Source: Clostridium fessum (GTDB lineage Bacteria > Bacillota > Clostridia > Lachnospirales > Lachnospiraceae). From it: a stretch of DNA of 64,000 nucleotides. How positions within the stretch are numbered: the stretch's first letter is position 1; the number at the start of each line of letters is the position of its first letter. The translations under genes and the position numbers were made by a program. The notes beneath the pieces were generated by a model that saw nothing but the letters and a program-made list of their open reading frames with translations, did not search any database and was not told the origin of the DNA. The stretch is taken from contig NZ_PYLO01000001.1 in NCBI RefSeq assembly GCF_003024715.1, positions 62,001 to 126,000 of the forward strand. The letters run 5' to 3'. This document shows positions 26,545 through 35,168 of this stretch, piece after piece.

Positions 26545-26994
26545 ATGAGCAGAGTAGATGTAGTACGTGCAGCCATGGTAGAAGCCATGAAAGCAAAAGA
26601 CAAAGCAAGAAAAGATTCCTTATCCATGCTGTTATCCGCACTGAAAAATGCGGAGATCGACAAGCGTTCTCCGCTGACTGAGGAAGAGGCGGACGCAGTT
26701 GTAAAGAAAGAGATCAAGCAGACGAAGGAGACTCTGGAACTGGCTCCGGCAGATCGTGTGGATATCCGCGAGGAGGCACAGGCACGTCTGGCAGTTTATC
26801 AGGAATTTGCACCGGAGGATCTGACCGAAGAGCAGATCGCAGAGGTGATCAAAAGTGTTCTGGCAGAGCTTGGCATTGAAAATCCGGCACCGTCTGACAA
26901 GGGCAAAATCATGAAAACCCTGATGCCGAAGGTAAAGGGCAAGGCAGACGGAAAGGTAGTGAACCAGGTACTGGCTGGAATTCTGTCCAAATAA
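26545..26994 (+). CDS. YqeY/GatB-like domain protein
   Basis: 149 residues. The family pattern is clear: an N-terminal helix MKAKDKARKDSLSMLLSALK, then the LTEEEADAVVKKEIKQ segment, and the tail APSDKGKIMKTLMPKVKG with KVVNQVL, which resembles the tRNA-binding tail of GatB and GatE. A role in tRNA-dependent amidation or tRNA binding is inferred from that similarity; none is proven. The start is set at 26545 because AAAGGAG lies about 9 bp upstream. The longer frame from 26428 translates the 39-bp DNA repeats and is rejected. Confidence 0.88.
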   Translation: MSRVDVVRAAMVEAMKAKDKARKDSLSMLLSALKNAEIDKRSPLTEEEADAVVKKEIKQTKETLELAPADRVDIREEAQARLAVYQEFAPEDLTEEQIAEVIKSVLAELGIENPAPSDKGKIMKTLMPKVKGKADGKVVNQVLAGILSK

Positions 26995-27026
26995 TAACCA
27001 AAGGAAAAGAACGAGGCGGAAGATTT

Positions 27027-28430
27027 ATGTATAAAAAGAAAATCGAGCAGTATATCGAGGCGCACAAGCAAGAGATGTTAGATGACATATGCACGCTGTG
27101 CAGCATCAACAGCGAGCGTTCGGCATATCAGGAGGGCGATCCGTTCGGCGAAGGTCCGAGCCGCGCACTGGCACAGGCACTAAAAATGGCGGAAGAGTAT
27201 GGATTTTCCATCAACAATTACGATAATTATGTAGGAACCGCCGATTTAAACGACGGTGAGCACCAGCTAGATATTCTGGCACACCTGGATGTTGTCCCGG
27301 CAGGCGAGGGCTGGACTGTGACACAGCCGTTTGAACCGATTGTAAAAGACGGAAAGTTGTACGGACGCGGCACGGCGGATGACAAGGGACCGGCGGTAGC
27401 AGCTCTGTATGCGATGCGTGCGGTCAAAGAACTGGGAATCCCGGTGACAAAAAATGTCCGCCTGATTCTGGGAACGGATGAGGAGTGCGGCAGCAGCGAT
27501 ATTGAACATTATTATAAAGTGGAGAAGGAAGCGCCGATGACATTTTCCCCGGATGCTTCGTTCCCGGTTATCAATATCGAAAAAGGACGTTTCCCGGGGC
27601 ATGTGACAGCTTCTTTTGAGGTATCGACGGAGAATGCGCGGATCCTGTCCATCGAGGCTGGCATCAAGATCAATGTTGTTCCGGGCAAGGCGCATGCGAC
27701 AATTACAGGACTGACCGAGGAAGAGGTACGTCCGATGGCAGAGGGCGTGACGAAGGAGACTGGCGTACAGTTTGAGCTTCAGGCAGAGGAAGATGTGATC
27801 GTGATCACCGCAGTCGGTGAGGGCGCACACGCCTCGACACCAGAGGAAGGCAAAAATGCGCTAGCATCCCTGCTTCTGCTTCTGGATCGCCTGCCATTTG
27901 CATCCTGCGGACAGACGAAGCTGATTCACAGCCTGACTGAGTGCTTCCCGTGGAATGATACCGAGGGAAAGGCGCTTGGCGTGGCGATGCAGGCAGAAGG
28001 ATCCGGAGCGCTGTCTCTGGCATTCACGATGCTTACGATGACGGAGACACGGATGGAAGCGTACTTTGACGGACGTTTCCCGATCGGCGGCAATGATGAC
28101 AACCTGTTGAAACCGGTGGAGGCAAAACTTGCGTCCCACGGCATGAAGTTGGAGTCCCCGCAGCTGCGAGAGCCGCATTTTGTAGATGGCAATTCCGAGT
28201 TTGTCAGAACACTTCTGAATGCTTATGAGCTTTATACCGGCAACAAGGGCGAGTGCAACTACACCGGCGGCGGCACATATGTGCATGACCTGAAAAACGG
28301 CGTTGCATTTGGCGCGTCGATGCCGGGCGTGGACAACCGTATGCATGGGGCGGATGAATTTGCCTATGTGAGTGATCTGGTGGCAAGCGCGAAGATTTTT
28401 GCACAGGTGATTGCGGATTTGTGTAAGTAA
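27027..28430 (+). CDS. pepV: M20-family dipeptidase (PepV/Sapep)
   Basis: 467 residues. Metal-binding motifs of the M20 family: HLDVVPAGEGW, GRGTADDKGP and DEECGSSD, with a lid domain in the middle and a final His in TYVHDLKN. PepV-type enzymes cleave dipeptides, including carnosine-like substrates, in the cytoplasm using two zinc ions. No signal peptide. It follows yqeY by 32 bp and may be co-transcribed. Exact dipeptide specificity is not visible. Confidence 0.9.
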   Translation: MYKKKIEQYIEAHKQEMLDDICTLCSINSERSAYQEGDPFGEGPSRALAQALKMAEEYGFSINNYDNYVGTADLNDGEHQLDILAHLDVVPAGEGWTVTQPFEPIVKDGKLYGRGTADDKGPAVAALYAMRAVKELGIPVTKNVRLILGTDEECGSSDIEHYYKVEKEAPMTFSPDASFPVINIEKGRFPGHVTASFEVSTENARILSIEAGIKINVVPGKAHATITGLTEEEVRPMAEGVTKETGVQFELQAEEDVIVITAVGEGAHASTPEEGKNALASLLLLLDRLPFASCGQTKLIHSLTECFPWNDTEGKALGVAMQAEGSGALSLAFTMLTMTETRMEAYFDGRFPIGGNDDNLLKPVEAKLASHGMKLESPQLREPHFVDGNSEFVRTLLNAYELYTGNKGECNYTGGGTYVHDLKNGVAFGASMPGVDNRMHGADEFAYVSDLVASAKIFAQVIADLCK

Positions 28431-28584
28431 CAGAAAATTTCGTTTTTTCCGCCGTAAGAATTAAAGAAACCTTAATTGATTCGCCGCAGGTTCTATGTTA
28501 GACTGAAATCCACAACCGAGAGGTACTGTGCATGTTTGAAGACAGCTGCAGGAACTCCGGCGAGAGGGAAAGGAGAGAACGATT

Positions 28585-29577
28585 ATGAAAAAATCATTCC
28601 ATACAGTTAAAAAGGCAGGGATTCTGACGGCGGCAGCGGTTCTGGGAACAGCGGCACTGGCGGGATGCGGCAGTAAGGCAGATACAACAGAGAGTGCAGC
28701 GGCAAGCGAGGAAGCAACCGAAGCGGCCGGAGAGGCAGAAGCATCGGATGCACAGCTTGTCATCGCAGGCGGAGACAGCGCCGGACTGATCGCGGCGGTT
28801 CAGGCGGCAGCCGAGGGCATGGATCCGTCGAAGATCCTGATTCTGGCACCGGGCGAAGAGCTGGCGGCAGATATGACGGAGATGGCACCGTATGTCAATG
28901 TAGCCGATACGGATGAGCAGTTCCAGGCGAATCTTACGGATGATTTTGAGATTTATCTGTCCGATATTATGACGGCAGGAAATAATACGAACAATTCGGA
29001 TATGGCGGCATATGTATCGCAGAACAGCGAAGAGGCGAAAGACTGGCTTGCCGACACACTGGGAATGGAGTATGGCGATCTGGCACAGGAGGCAGGTTCC
29101 TCGGTGGCCCGCAGTTTCCCGGCAAAAGAGGGAAATCTGAACGAGCTTGCACAGGAAGCGCTGCTTAAAAAAGTCGAAGAGCTGAAGATTCCGGTTGAAT
29201 ATAAGGCAGAATTAAAGAGCGTCGCTTACGATGAAGAAGGTGCGCTTGACCGCATCACTGTGACGGTGGACGGCAAGGATCAGGAGATTGACTGCCTGGC
29301 ACTGGTAGCGACCGATGTCTCCCTGATTCCGGTTTTTGAGGAATCTCAGGTATATGAGGCAGATGGAAAGGCAGCTGCCTTGGTTGTCAGCAACAATGCG
29401 GAACAGCTAAACAAAGATAGCGGCGAGCTGATCAATGGTCTTTATGCAGCAGGTCCAATCCTGTCAGCGGCAGTAGACGGTGAAGGTGTGCTCTCCGGCA
29501 ATGAGTTGACCGAGGCGGTTATGTTTGGTTCGACTGCAGGAACAGAAGCAGCGGTTTATGTTTCGGACAACCAGTAA
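28585..29577 (+). CDS. Lipoprotein with a degenerate flavoprotein-like (FAD_binding_2) fold
   Basis: 330 residues. A lipoprotein signal peptide ends in LAGCGS, followed by an acidic Ser/Thr/Glu linker (about 32-52). The rest follows the fumarate reductase/flavocytochrome c flavoprotein pattern in order: a beta-alpha-beta start VIAGGDSAGLIAAVQAA, a segment SQNSEEAKDWLADTLGMEY, and a C-terminal GLYAAGPIL with a GNELTEAVMFGSTAG stretch. The usual GxGxxG is altered to GGDSAG, the protein is far shorter than real reductases, and the catalytic Arg/His region is missing. It may bind no FAD. Function unknown. AAAGGAG precedes the ATG. Confidence 0.6.
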   Translation: MKKSFHTVKKAGILTAAAVLGTAALAGCGSKADTTESAAASEEATEAAGEAEASDAQLVIAGGDSAGLIAAVQAAAEGMDPSKILILAPGEELAADMTEMAPYVNVADTDEQFQANLTDDFEIYLSDIMTAGNNTNNSDMAAYVSQNSEEAKDWLADTLGMEYGDLAQEAGSSVARSFPAKEGNLNELAQEALLKKVEELKIPVEYKAELKSVAYDEEGALDRITVTVDGKDQEIDCLALVATDVSLIPVFEESQVYEADGKAAALVVSNNAEQLNKDSGELINGLYAAGPILSAAVDGEGVLSGNELTEAVMFGSTAGTEAAVYVSDNQ

Positions 29578-29945
29578 AAGCTAAGCTGGTTCACCTGTAA
29601 TGCCATTTCTAAAACAGTAGATGATGCAGACGAAATAAATAGAAATAAAATATGGAACCTTTAAGAAGAAGGTTCAAGCAAGAAGCGGGTAAAAGCGAAA
29701 AAACTTTTACCCGCTTTTGGTATTTTACAGAAAACAGCACGGAACTGATTTGCAAAAATAAAATTGTTTTTATTATGGAGATAATACCTAAAAAGTAAGT
29801 CAGAACTAACTCTGTATCACTGAATTATTATAACTTATTCGCGATTCGATATATTTGTTTATAATAATCCGGCTTTTTGATACTATGTAGTCAAACCTCA
29901 TGAGGAACACGAGAAATAAAAAACCATTACATAAGGGGGTATCAC
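29578..29945. other. Intergenic region before the symporter gene
   Basis: Holds a terminator (29683-29718) and, beyond it, an AT-rich stretch that should carry the symporter promoter. Several TATAAT-like boxes are present but none has a well-spaced -35, so I do not choose one. AAGGGGG lies before the next start codon. Confidence 0.4.
29683..29718 (+). terminator. Terminator after the lipoprotein gene
   Basis: AAGCGGGTAAAAG (29683-29695) pairs perfectly with CTTTTACCCGCTT (29704-29716), followed by TT. The T-run is short, but the stem is strong. A small GGAACCT/AGGTTC hairpin precedes it. Confidence 0.75.
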
Positions 29946-31244
29946 ATGGTGGAGAAAACTAAAAATGGGGCGGAGAAAAAAGAAACTCCGTTGTACGTGA
30001 AAATATTCATTGCATTGTTTGCAGGTATCGCGTTTGGTTATGTTTTAAATTTTATGGGCGGCGTGGAGAATGAGATCATTAACGGATATGTCCTTCCGTT
30101 CTTCCAGTTCATTGGAGATTTGTTTATCAAGTTGATCAAGATGATTGTCGTTCCGCTGGTGTTCTTCTGTATCATCGACGCGGCACTTTCGCTGGGCGAT
30201 ATCAAGAAACTTCGAAGCATCGGCGTTAAAACCATCATCTGGTTTTTAGCAACTGGCGGTATTTCGGCAACCATCGGTCTGATACTTGCCAATATCATCA
30301 AACCGGGACGTGGCTTGCAGCTGGGAACGGCAGAGACAGCAATGGAGGTGAAAGAACTTCCGGGTATCTACCAGACACTGCTCGACTTAATTCCGTCCAA
30401 CCCATTCCAGGCACTGACAAGCGGCGAGATGATGCAGATTATCGTCTTTTCCCTGTTTCTTGGATTTGCCATCATCAGCATTGGCAAGGAAGCACAGCAG
30501 TTATGTGACATCATCAGCCTTTGTTCACGGACGATGTTTAAGGTTATCGACATGATTCTTGGAATCATCCCTTACGGCGTATTCAGTTTGATGACTGTAG
30601 CACTTGCAAAATATGGCGTTGCCATCTTCGGACCGGTTCTGAAATTCATCTTAACTGACTATCTTGCCTGCATCACCATGAGTATTGTTGGATACAGCAT
30701 TTTCCTTAGCGTGATTGGAAAGGTAAATCCGATGAAGTTCTGGCGCAAAGCGTTTGAACCTTGGATGATTGCATTTAGTACCTGTACTTCTTCAGCAGCT
30801 CTTCCGGTATCGATGGAAGTAGCACCGAAGAAGATGGGCGTTCCGAGAGATATTGCGAGTTTCGTACTTCCGCTTGGATGTACCGCTCAGATGAACGGAA
30901 CGTGTGCATACTTTGGTATCGTTGTTCTCTTTGCCGCACAGCTGTACGGCGTAGAGTTAAGTATTCAGCAGCAGATTATGCTGGTTGTACAGGCAACCTT
31001 CTTAAGCGTTGGCTGTGCAGCAACTCCGCAGATTGGTCTGGTTATCAGCTTAACCCTGATGACCCAGATGGGACTTCCGCTGGATGCATATGCACTGGTA
31101 GCTGGAATCTATCGTATCATCGACCAGATTCACACATCTACTAACTCCGTAGGCGACCTGGTAGCATCTGTCTGCATTTCTCAGATGGAGGGCGAACTGG
31201 ATCACGAGATTTTCAATCAGGAAGAAGCCAAAAAGGCAGCTTGA
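29946..31244 (+). CDS. Dicarboxylate/amino acid:cation symporter (DAACS family)
   Basis: 432 residues with about eight membrane helices plus re-entrant loops. The family's Ser-rich hairpin is seen as CTSSAALPVSME and the substrate/cation site as AQMNGTCAYFG; a second re-entrant element lies near the C-terminus (HTSTNSVGDLVAS). Such GltP/DctA-type carriers take up glutamate, aspartate or C4-dicarboxylates with Na+ or H+. The substrate is not decidable here. The next gene encodes an M29/NicX-like enzyme in the same direction, hinting at uptake plus metabolism of one compound. AAGGGGG precedes the ATG. Confidence 0.9.
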   Translation: MVEKTKNGAEKKETPLYVKIFIALFAGIAFGYVLNFMGGVENEIINGYVLPFFQFIGDLFIKLIKMIVVPLVFFCIIDAALSLGDIKKLRSIGVKTIIWFLATGGISATIGLILANIIKPGRGLQLGTAETAMEVKELPGIYQTLLDLIPSNPFQALTSGEMMQIIVFSLFLGFAIISIGKEAQQLCDIISLCSRTMFKVIDMILGIIPYGVFSLMTVALAKYGVAIFGPVLKFILTDYLACITMSIVGYSIFLSVIGKVNPMKFWRKAFEPWMIAFSTCTSSAALPVSMEVAPKKMGVPRDIASFVLPLGCTAQMNGTCAYFGIVVLFAAQLYGVELSIQQQIMLVVQATFLSVGCAATPQIGLVISLTLMTQMGLPLDAYALVAGIYRIIDQIHTSTNSVGDLVASVCISQMEGELDHEIFNQEEAKKAA

Positions 31245-31494
31245 GTTTTAGAAAGAGACATCCCGGATTCGTATGAAATGTGAAATATATCTGGGCAGTA
31301 GTTATGTATGGAACCCGGAAAGCGGGGAAACGACAAATTTGTGCAGAACGTGAATCAAAGATGGAATATGGAACCCCCGGTTCTGAAAAGTCCACGTTTT
31401 CCGGATAAAAAGGAAAAAAACAGAAATAATTCCCACTTGCAAAGGTGAAAAAATTTAAGGGAACCAGACAAAACAAGAAAAGGAGATTAAAACT

Positions 31495-32511
31495 ATGAGT
31501 GATAACAGAATTATCGAATGTATGGAACGTGCACAGTATCTTCTTGGCAACCTGATGGCTGTTAAACCGGGCGAGGAAGTTTTGATTGTCGTTGACCCTC
31601 AGACCGACGAGAGAATGACCCAGGCGATGGCAGCAGCCGCTTTAAACTGCGGCGCTGAGTACGGCGTATACATGATGCCGATTCGTGGAAAAGATAAAGC
31701 AACCATTTTCCCGAAATCTCTGGAACTTGGCATGGATGCCTGCGATGTATTTGTCGGCATGACAACTGCATCCGGTGCAGCTATCTACAATAACCATCTG
31801 AAAGAGCTCATCAACCAGAAGAAACTCCGTGAGGTTTCCATCTGCTTAAGAAGTATCGATAACTTCACACGAGGCGGCGCTCTGGCAGACTACGAAGCAG
31901 TTTACGCAGATGGCGAGAAGCTGCAGGCTATCTGGAGAGGTCATAAGATGGCTCACATCACCACACCGGCTGGTACCGACCTGTACATGGAAATGAATCA
32001 GATGGAGCCGATCATCGAATGTGGTATCGCGAGAAATCCGGGCGATGCAATGGCTTGGTCTGACGGCGAGGTTTCCTTAGGACCGGTGATCGACACAACC
32101 CATGGCAAACTGGTAATTGATGGACCTATCTGCTACTATGGATGCCCGACCACACCGGTTGAGTTAAGAATCGAACAAGGGCGTATCGTAGAGGTAGTTG
32201 GCGGCGATCCGAAGATTTGTAAAGAAATCCGCCGTCAGATCGCAGAAGTTAAAGATTCCGACAACATCGCAGAGATCGGACTTGGACTTAATCCGGCTTG
32301 TATGTTTAACGGAGACTTCGAGGAAGAGAAGAAGGCAAGAGGAACCTGCCACATCGCAATGGGCAACGGATTCTACTATGGACAGCCTGCACGTTCGACC
32401 GTACATATCGACATGGTACAGTACAATCCGACCGTTATCTTCGACGAGGGAACACCAGAAGAAGTTCTGATCGTAAAAGACGGCAAGGTTGTTTGTTTGG
32501 GCGACAAATAA
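31495..32511 (+). CDS. M29 aminopeptidase/NicX-superfamily enzyme
   Basis: 338 residues, soluble. The sequence follows the family that unites M29 aminopeptidases (AmpS, aminopeptidase T) and 2,5-dihydroxypyridine 5,6-dioxygenase (NicX): an N-terminal alpha/beta domain (VKPGEEVLIVVD) and a metal-binding C-terminal domain with EIGLGLNPAC, ARGTCHIAMGNG and STVHIDMV. Glu and His/Asp residues in these segments are candidate metal ligands. Whether it is a peptidase or a ring-opening oxygenase cannot be told. Co-oriented with the symporter 250 bp upstream and the LysR gene downstream. Confidence 0.7.
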   Translation: MSDNRIIECMERAQYLLGNLMAVKPGEEVLIVVDPQTDERMTQAMAAAALNCGAEYGVYMMPIRGKDKATIFPKSLELGMDACDVFVGMTTASGAAIYNNHLKELINQKKLREVSICLRSIDNFTRGGALADYEAVYADGEKLQAIWRGHKMAHITTPAGTDLYMEMNQMEPIIECGIARNPGDAMAWSDGEVSLGPVIDTTHGKLVIDGPICYYGCPTTPVELRIEQGRIVEVVGGDPKICKEIRRQIAEVKDSDNIAEIGLGLNPACMFNGDFEEEKKARGTCHIAMGNGFYYGQPARSTVHIDMVQYNPTVIFDEGTPEEVLIVKDGKVVCLGDK

Positions 32512-32804
32512 TATGGCTATATATTAAGAAATATCAAGAACGAATTGTCAATGAAAGACTGCATGAATTGCGGCTGTGATTTCCCCTTGAGCAGCCGCAA
32601 TATAAAACATCAGGAATTTGTAAAAGCTTAGGAATTGAATAAACCTCCATATTAAAAATGGAAGCTGTGGACGCAGGTTAGCTGCCTTAGATGTGCAGAG
32701 CGCAGGTGTTCGCAGCTTCTTTTGAGTGCTGATTCACGCACCTGGAAGTTTTGTAAAATAAGTTGGATTCTGCCTGAAAACGGACGGAAAATACAGTTTA
32801 TTTG

Positions 32805-32834
32805 TTTACAGATATAGAAATCTTATGATAAAAT
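32805..32834 (+). promoter_or_regulatory. Possible promoter of the LysR gene
   Basis: TTTACA (32805-32810), 18-bp spacer, TAAAAT (32829-32834). The leader would be about 190 bases and would include the palindrome at 32953. Confidence 0.45.
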
Positions 32835-32952
32835 AATAACAATAAAAAATAACTGTTAGATATGGCGGTTATATTCGTTTATAGCAGATTTTAGCATAGA
32901 GATATGGGAAAGCGGATCAGCCATATTTAAGTGTAGAGCCATGGCAAAATTC

Positions 32953-32982
32953 GTTATGGGTCATGTGTGCAAGAACCGTAAC
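32953..32982. repeat. 30-bp palindrome, diverged copy
   Basis: GTTATGG (32953-32959) and CCGTAAC (32976-32982) bracket a 16-base centre, again 30 bp in total. It lies 47 bp before the LysR start. Confidence 0.5.
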
Positions 32983-33029
32983 ATCATTTAAGCAAAGCAG
33001 GATGGAAAATGGACAGGGGGAATTGACAA

Positions 33030-34016
33030 ATGCTGAATGAAATGAAGTACGTGTATGAGGTTTACAAAGAAAAGAGTTTTTCCAAAGCGGCGAAGAAGCT
33101 TTTTATCAGCCAGCCAGCACTCAGCAACATGGTGCGGAAGGCAGAGAAAGAGATGGGAGCGCCGATTTTTGATCGCAGTACGATTCCGCTGACGGTGACG
33201 AAGGAGGGCGCGTATTACATCCGTACCGTTGAAAAGATTCTTTTTCTGGAACGGAATTTGGAACGGTATTTTCAAGATATTGCGGGGCTTCAGGGCGGCA
33301 CGCTGGCGCTCGGCGGTGCATCTTATTTCTGCTCGTTTGTGTATCCGGATCTGATTGCCCGTTTTCAGACAAAATATCCGCAGGTTACGATTGACCTAAC
33401 AGAAGGAAATACGCGGGAGCTGAAAGCGGGGTTGGAAAATGAGTCGCTGGATCTGGTGTTGGAGACGGCGATGGAGAAGGACGATACTTCGATCAAACGG
33501 TATTTATTCCGGAAGGAAAATCTGATTCTGGCAGTTCCGGAAAGTTTTCCGGTTAACCGGAAGCTGCAGCCATACCGACTGTCCAGGCAGGAGATTCTGT
33601 CCAAGTCCTTTTTAAAACCGGAGGTGGAGGCAGTTCCGTTAAAGGAATTTAAGGATGTGCCGTTTATCACGATGAAACCGGGCAATGATATGTATAAACG
33701 AGGCGCGAAAATGTGCCGCAACAGCGGTTTTACGATGAAAACTGTGATGATGGTGGATCAGGTGCTGACTTCTTTAAATATCGTCTCCAATGGGGTTGGA
33801 GCGATGTTTGTGCGTTCTGATATTGTACAGTGGCGTCCGGAGGACCCGAGGCTGGTCTATTATAAGATAGACGACCCGTTGTCTGAGCGGGAGATCACAT
33901 TTTCGGTCAAGCGGGGGCGTTATGTGACGGCGGCGATGCGTGAGTTTATGCGTCTGGCAGGCATCCGGTCGGATGATCCGGACGCCGATCCGGCTGCCGG
34001 GAGGCAAAAGGAGTAA
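33030..34016 (+). CDS. LysR-family transcriptional regulator
   Basis: 328 residues. N-terminal winged helix-turn-helix with SFSKAAKKLFISQPALS as the recognition region, then a substrate-binding effector domain of two alpha/beta lobes from about residue 90. GACAGGGGG precedes the ATG. It is not divergently arranged with a target; it follows the symporter and M29/NicX-like genes in the same direction, and these are the most likely targets by proximity only. Confidence 0.88.
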   Translation: MLNEMKYVYEVYKEKSFSKAAKKLFISQPALSNMVRKAEKEMGAPIFDRSTIPLTVTKEGAYYIRTVEKILFLERNLERYFQDIAGLQGGTLALGGASYFCSFVYPDLIARFQTKYPQVTIDLTEGNTRELKAGLENESLDLVLETAMEKDDTSIKRYLFRKENLILAVPESFPVNRKLQPYRLSRQEILSKSFLKPEVEAVPLKEFKDVPFITMKPGNDMYKRGAKMCRNSGFTMKTVMMVDQVLTSLNIVSNGVGAMFVRSDIVQWRPEDPRLVYYKIDDPLSEREITFSVKRGRYVTAAMREFMRLAGIRSDDPDADPAAGRQKE

Positions 34017-34316
34017 CGGCAATTTCCGAAGACAGGGACTGAATGCGGCGTAAATTCCGGAATGTGGTTGCAAAATCAGTTAATCGTGTAAATTTTATAT
34101 AATTTTACGTCGATTTAGACTTTACCAGCAGTCTAAAGTATGATAGACTATAACAATGAGGGTAAATGAGTTGCCGATTAAAGGCGGAAGAATTTCTATT
34201 CTGGAGAATTCGCGGGATGCTATGAGAGACAGGAGCAAAGGTGGATTTTATGAAGGAGACAGAGGGGATTTATTTATCCAAGACGATGAGGAATAGGAGG
34301 AATAGCGGGCAGGAAC
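34017..34316. other. Intergenic region before ispH with palindromic promoter region
   Basis: TTTAGACT (34114-34121) and AGTCTAAA (34130-34137) form a perfect inverted repeat directly before TATGAT (34139-34144), so an operator over a promoter is likely. A 45-codon open frame (34250-34387) with AAGGTGG at its start overlaps the beginning of ispH; it could be a translated leader, but nothing else supports it. Confidence 0.45.
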
Positions 34317-35168
34317 ATGGAAATTACAGTTGCGAAGACGGCTGGCTTCTGCTTTGGCGTGAAGCGGGCAGTCGAGAAGGTATATGATCAGATAGCGACG
34401 GGGAAGAAGCCGATCTATACCTACGGTCCCATCATCCACAATGAAGAGGTGGTGCGGGATCTGGAAGAGAAGGGCGTACAGGTCATCCATTCGAAGGAGG
34501 AACTGGAAGCCCTGAAAGAAGGCGTGGTCGTCATCCGTTCCCACGGCGTAGGCAGGGAGATCTATGAACTCCTGGAACGCCAGGGACTGGAGCTTGTGGA
34601 CGCGACCTGTCCATTTGTCAAAAAGATCCACAAGATTGTCCGGGAACAGTGCGAAGCCGGACGCCGCGTGATTATCGTGGGAAATGAGCACCACCCGGAG
34701 GTCGAGGGTATTAAAGGCTGGGGAAATGAGTATACTCTGGCAGTCGAGTCACTGGAGGAATTTGAAAATCTGGCACTCAGACCGGATGAAAAGCTCTGTA
34801 TCGTGGCGCAGACGACATTTAACTACAATAAATTTCAAGATTTAGTTGAAAAAATTTCAAAAACGTATTATGATATACTTGTTTTAAATACGATTTGCAA
34901 TGCAACACAGGAGAGACAGGTTGAGGCGAGGCAGATAGCTTCACAGGTTGATGTTATGATTGTGATTGGAGGCAAGAACAGTTCTAACACACAAAAGTTG
35001 TATGAGATTTGCCGCAGGGAATGTAAACACACTTACTACATTCAGACACTGGAAGATTTCAAGCCTGAGATAACAGGTACTGTGCGCAGCGTAGGTATTA
35101 CAGCCGGGGCATCGACCCCAAATCAAATTATCGAGGAGGTTCATACTAATGTCAGAATTAAGTTTTGA
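34317..35168 (+). CDS. ispH: 4-hydroxy-3-methylbut-2-enyl diphosphate reductase IspH
   Basis: 283 residues. The three iron-sulfur Cys are seen in AGFCFGV (residue 12), DATCPFV and NTICNATQERQ. IspH makes IPP and DMAPP in the last step of the MEP pathway. The last 20 bp overlap the start of the S1 protein gene. In many Clostridia ispH is followed by or fused to rpsA; here they are separate but coupled. The ATG at 34317 has a weak ribosome binding site. Confidence 0.96.
   Translation: MEITVAKTAGFCFGVKRAVEKVYDQIATGKKPIYTYGPIIHNEEVVRDLEEKGVQVIHSKEELEALKEGVVVIRSHGVGREIYELLERQGLELVDATCPFVKKIHKIVREQCEAGRRVIIVGNEHHPEVEGIKGWGNEYTLAVESLEEFENLALRPDEKLCIVAQTTFNYNKFQDLVEKISKTYYDILVLNTICNATQERQVEARQIASQVDVMIVIGGKNSSNTQKLYEICRRECKHTYYIQTLEDFKPEITGTVRSVGITAGASTPNQIIEEVHTNVRIKF

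Larger units (their letters stand above)
32512..33029. other. Intergenic region with two hairpins, a palindrome copy and a promoter
   Basis: ATTGCGGCTG (32567-32576) pairs with CAGCCGCAAT (32592-32601), without a T-run. GAAGCTG (32661-32667) pairs with CAGCTTC (32713-32719), followed by TTTT, a possible terminator. A sigma-A-type promoter and a diverged 30-bp palindrome follow. No gene seen. Confidence 0.5.

Noticed and set aside
34081-34316. Riboswitch or T-box before ispH
   Set aside because: Only a short palindrome and a promoter are seen; no conserved riboswitch core could be recognised here or elsewhere in the window.
34250-34387. 45-codon open frame overlapping the ispH start
   Set aside because: It has a fair ribosome binding site but no conservation can be seen and most of it overlaps ispH; kept only as a possible leader peptide.
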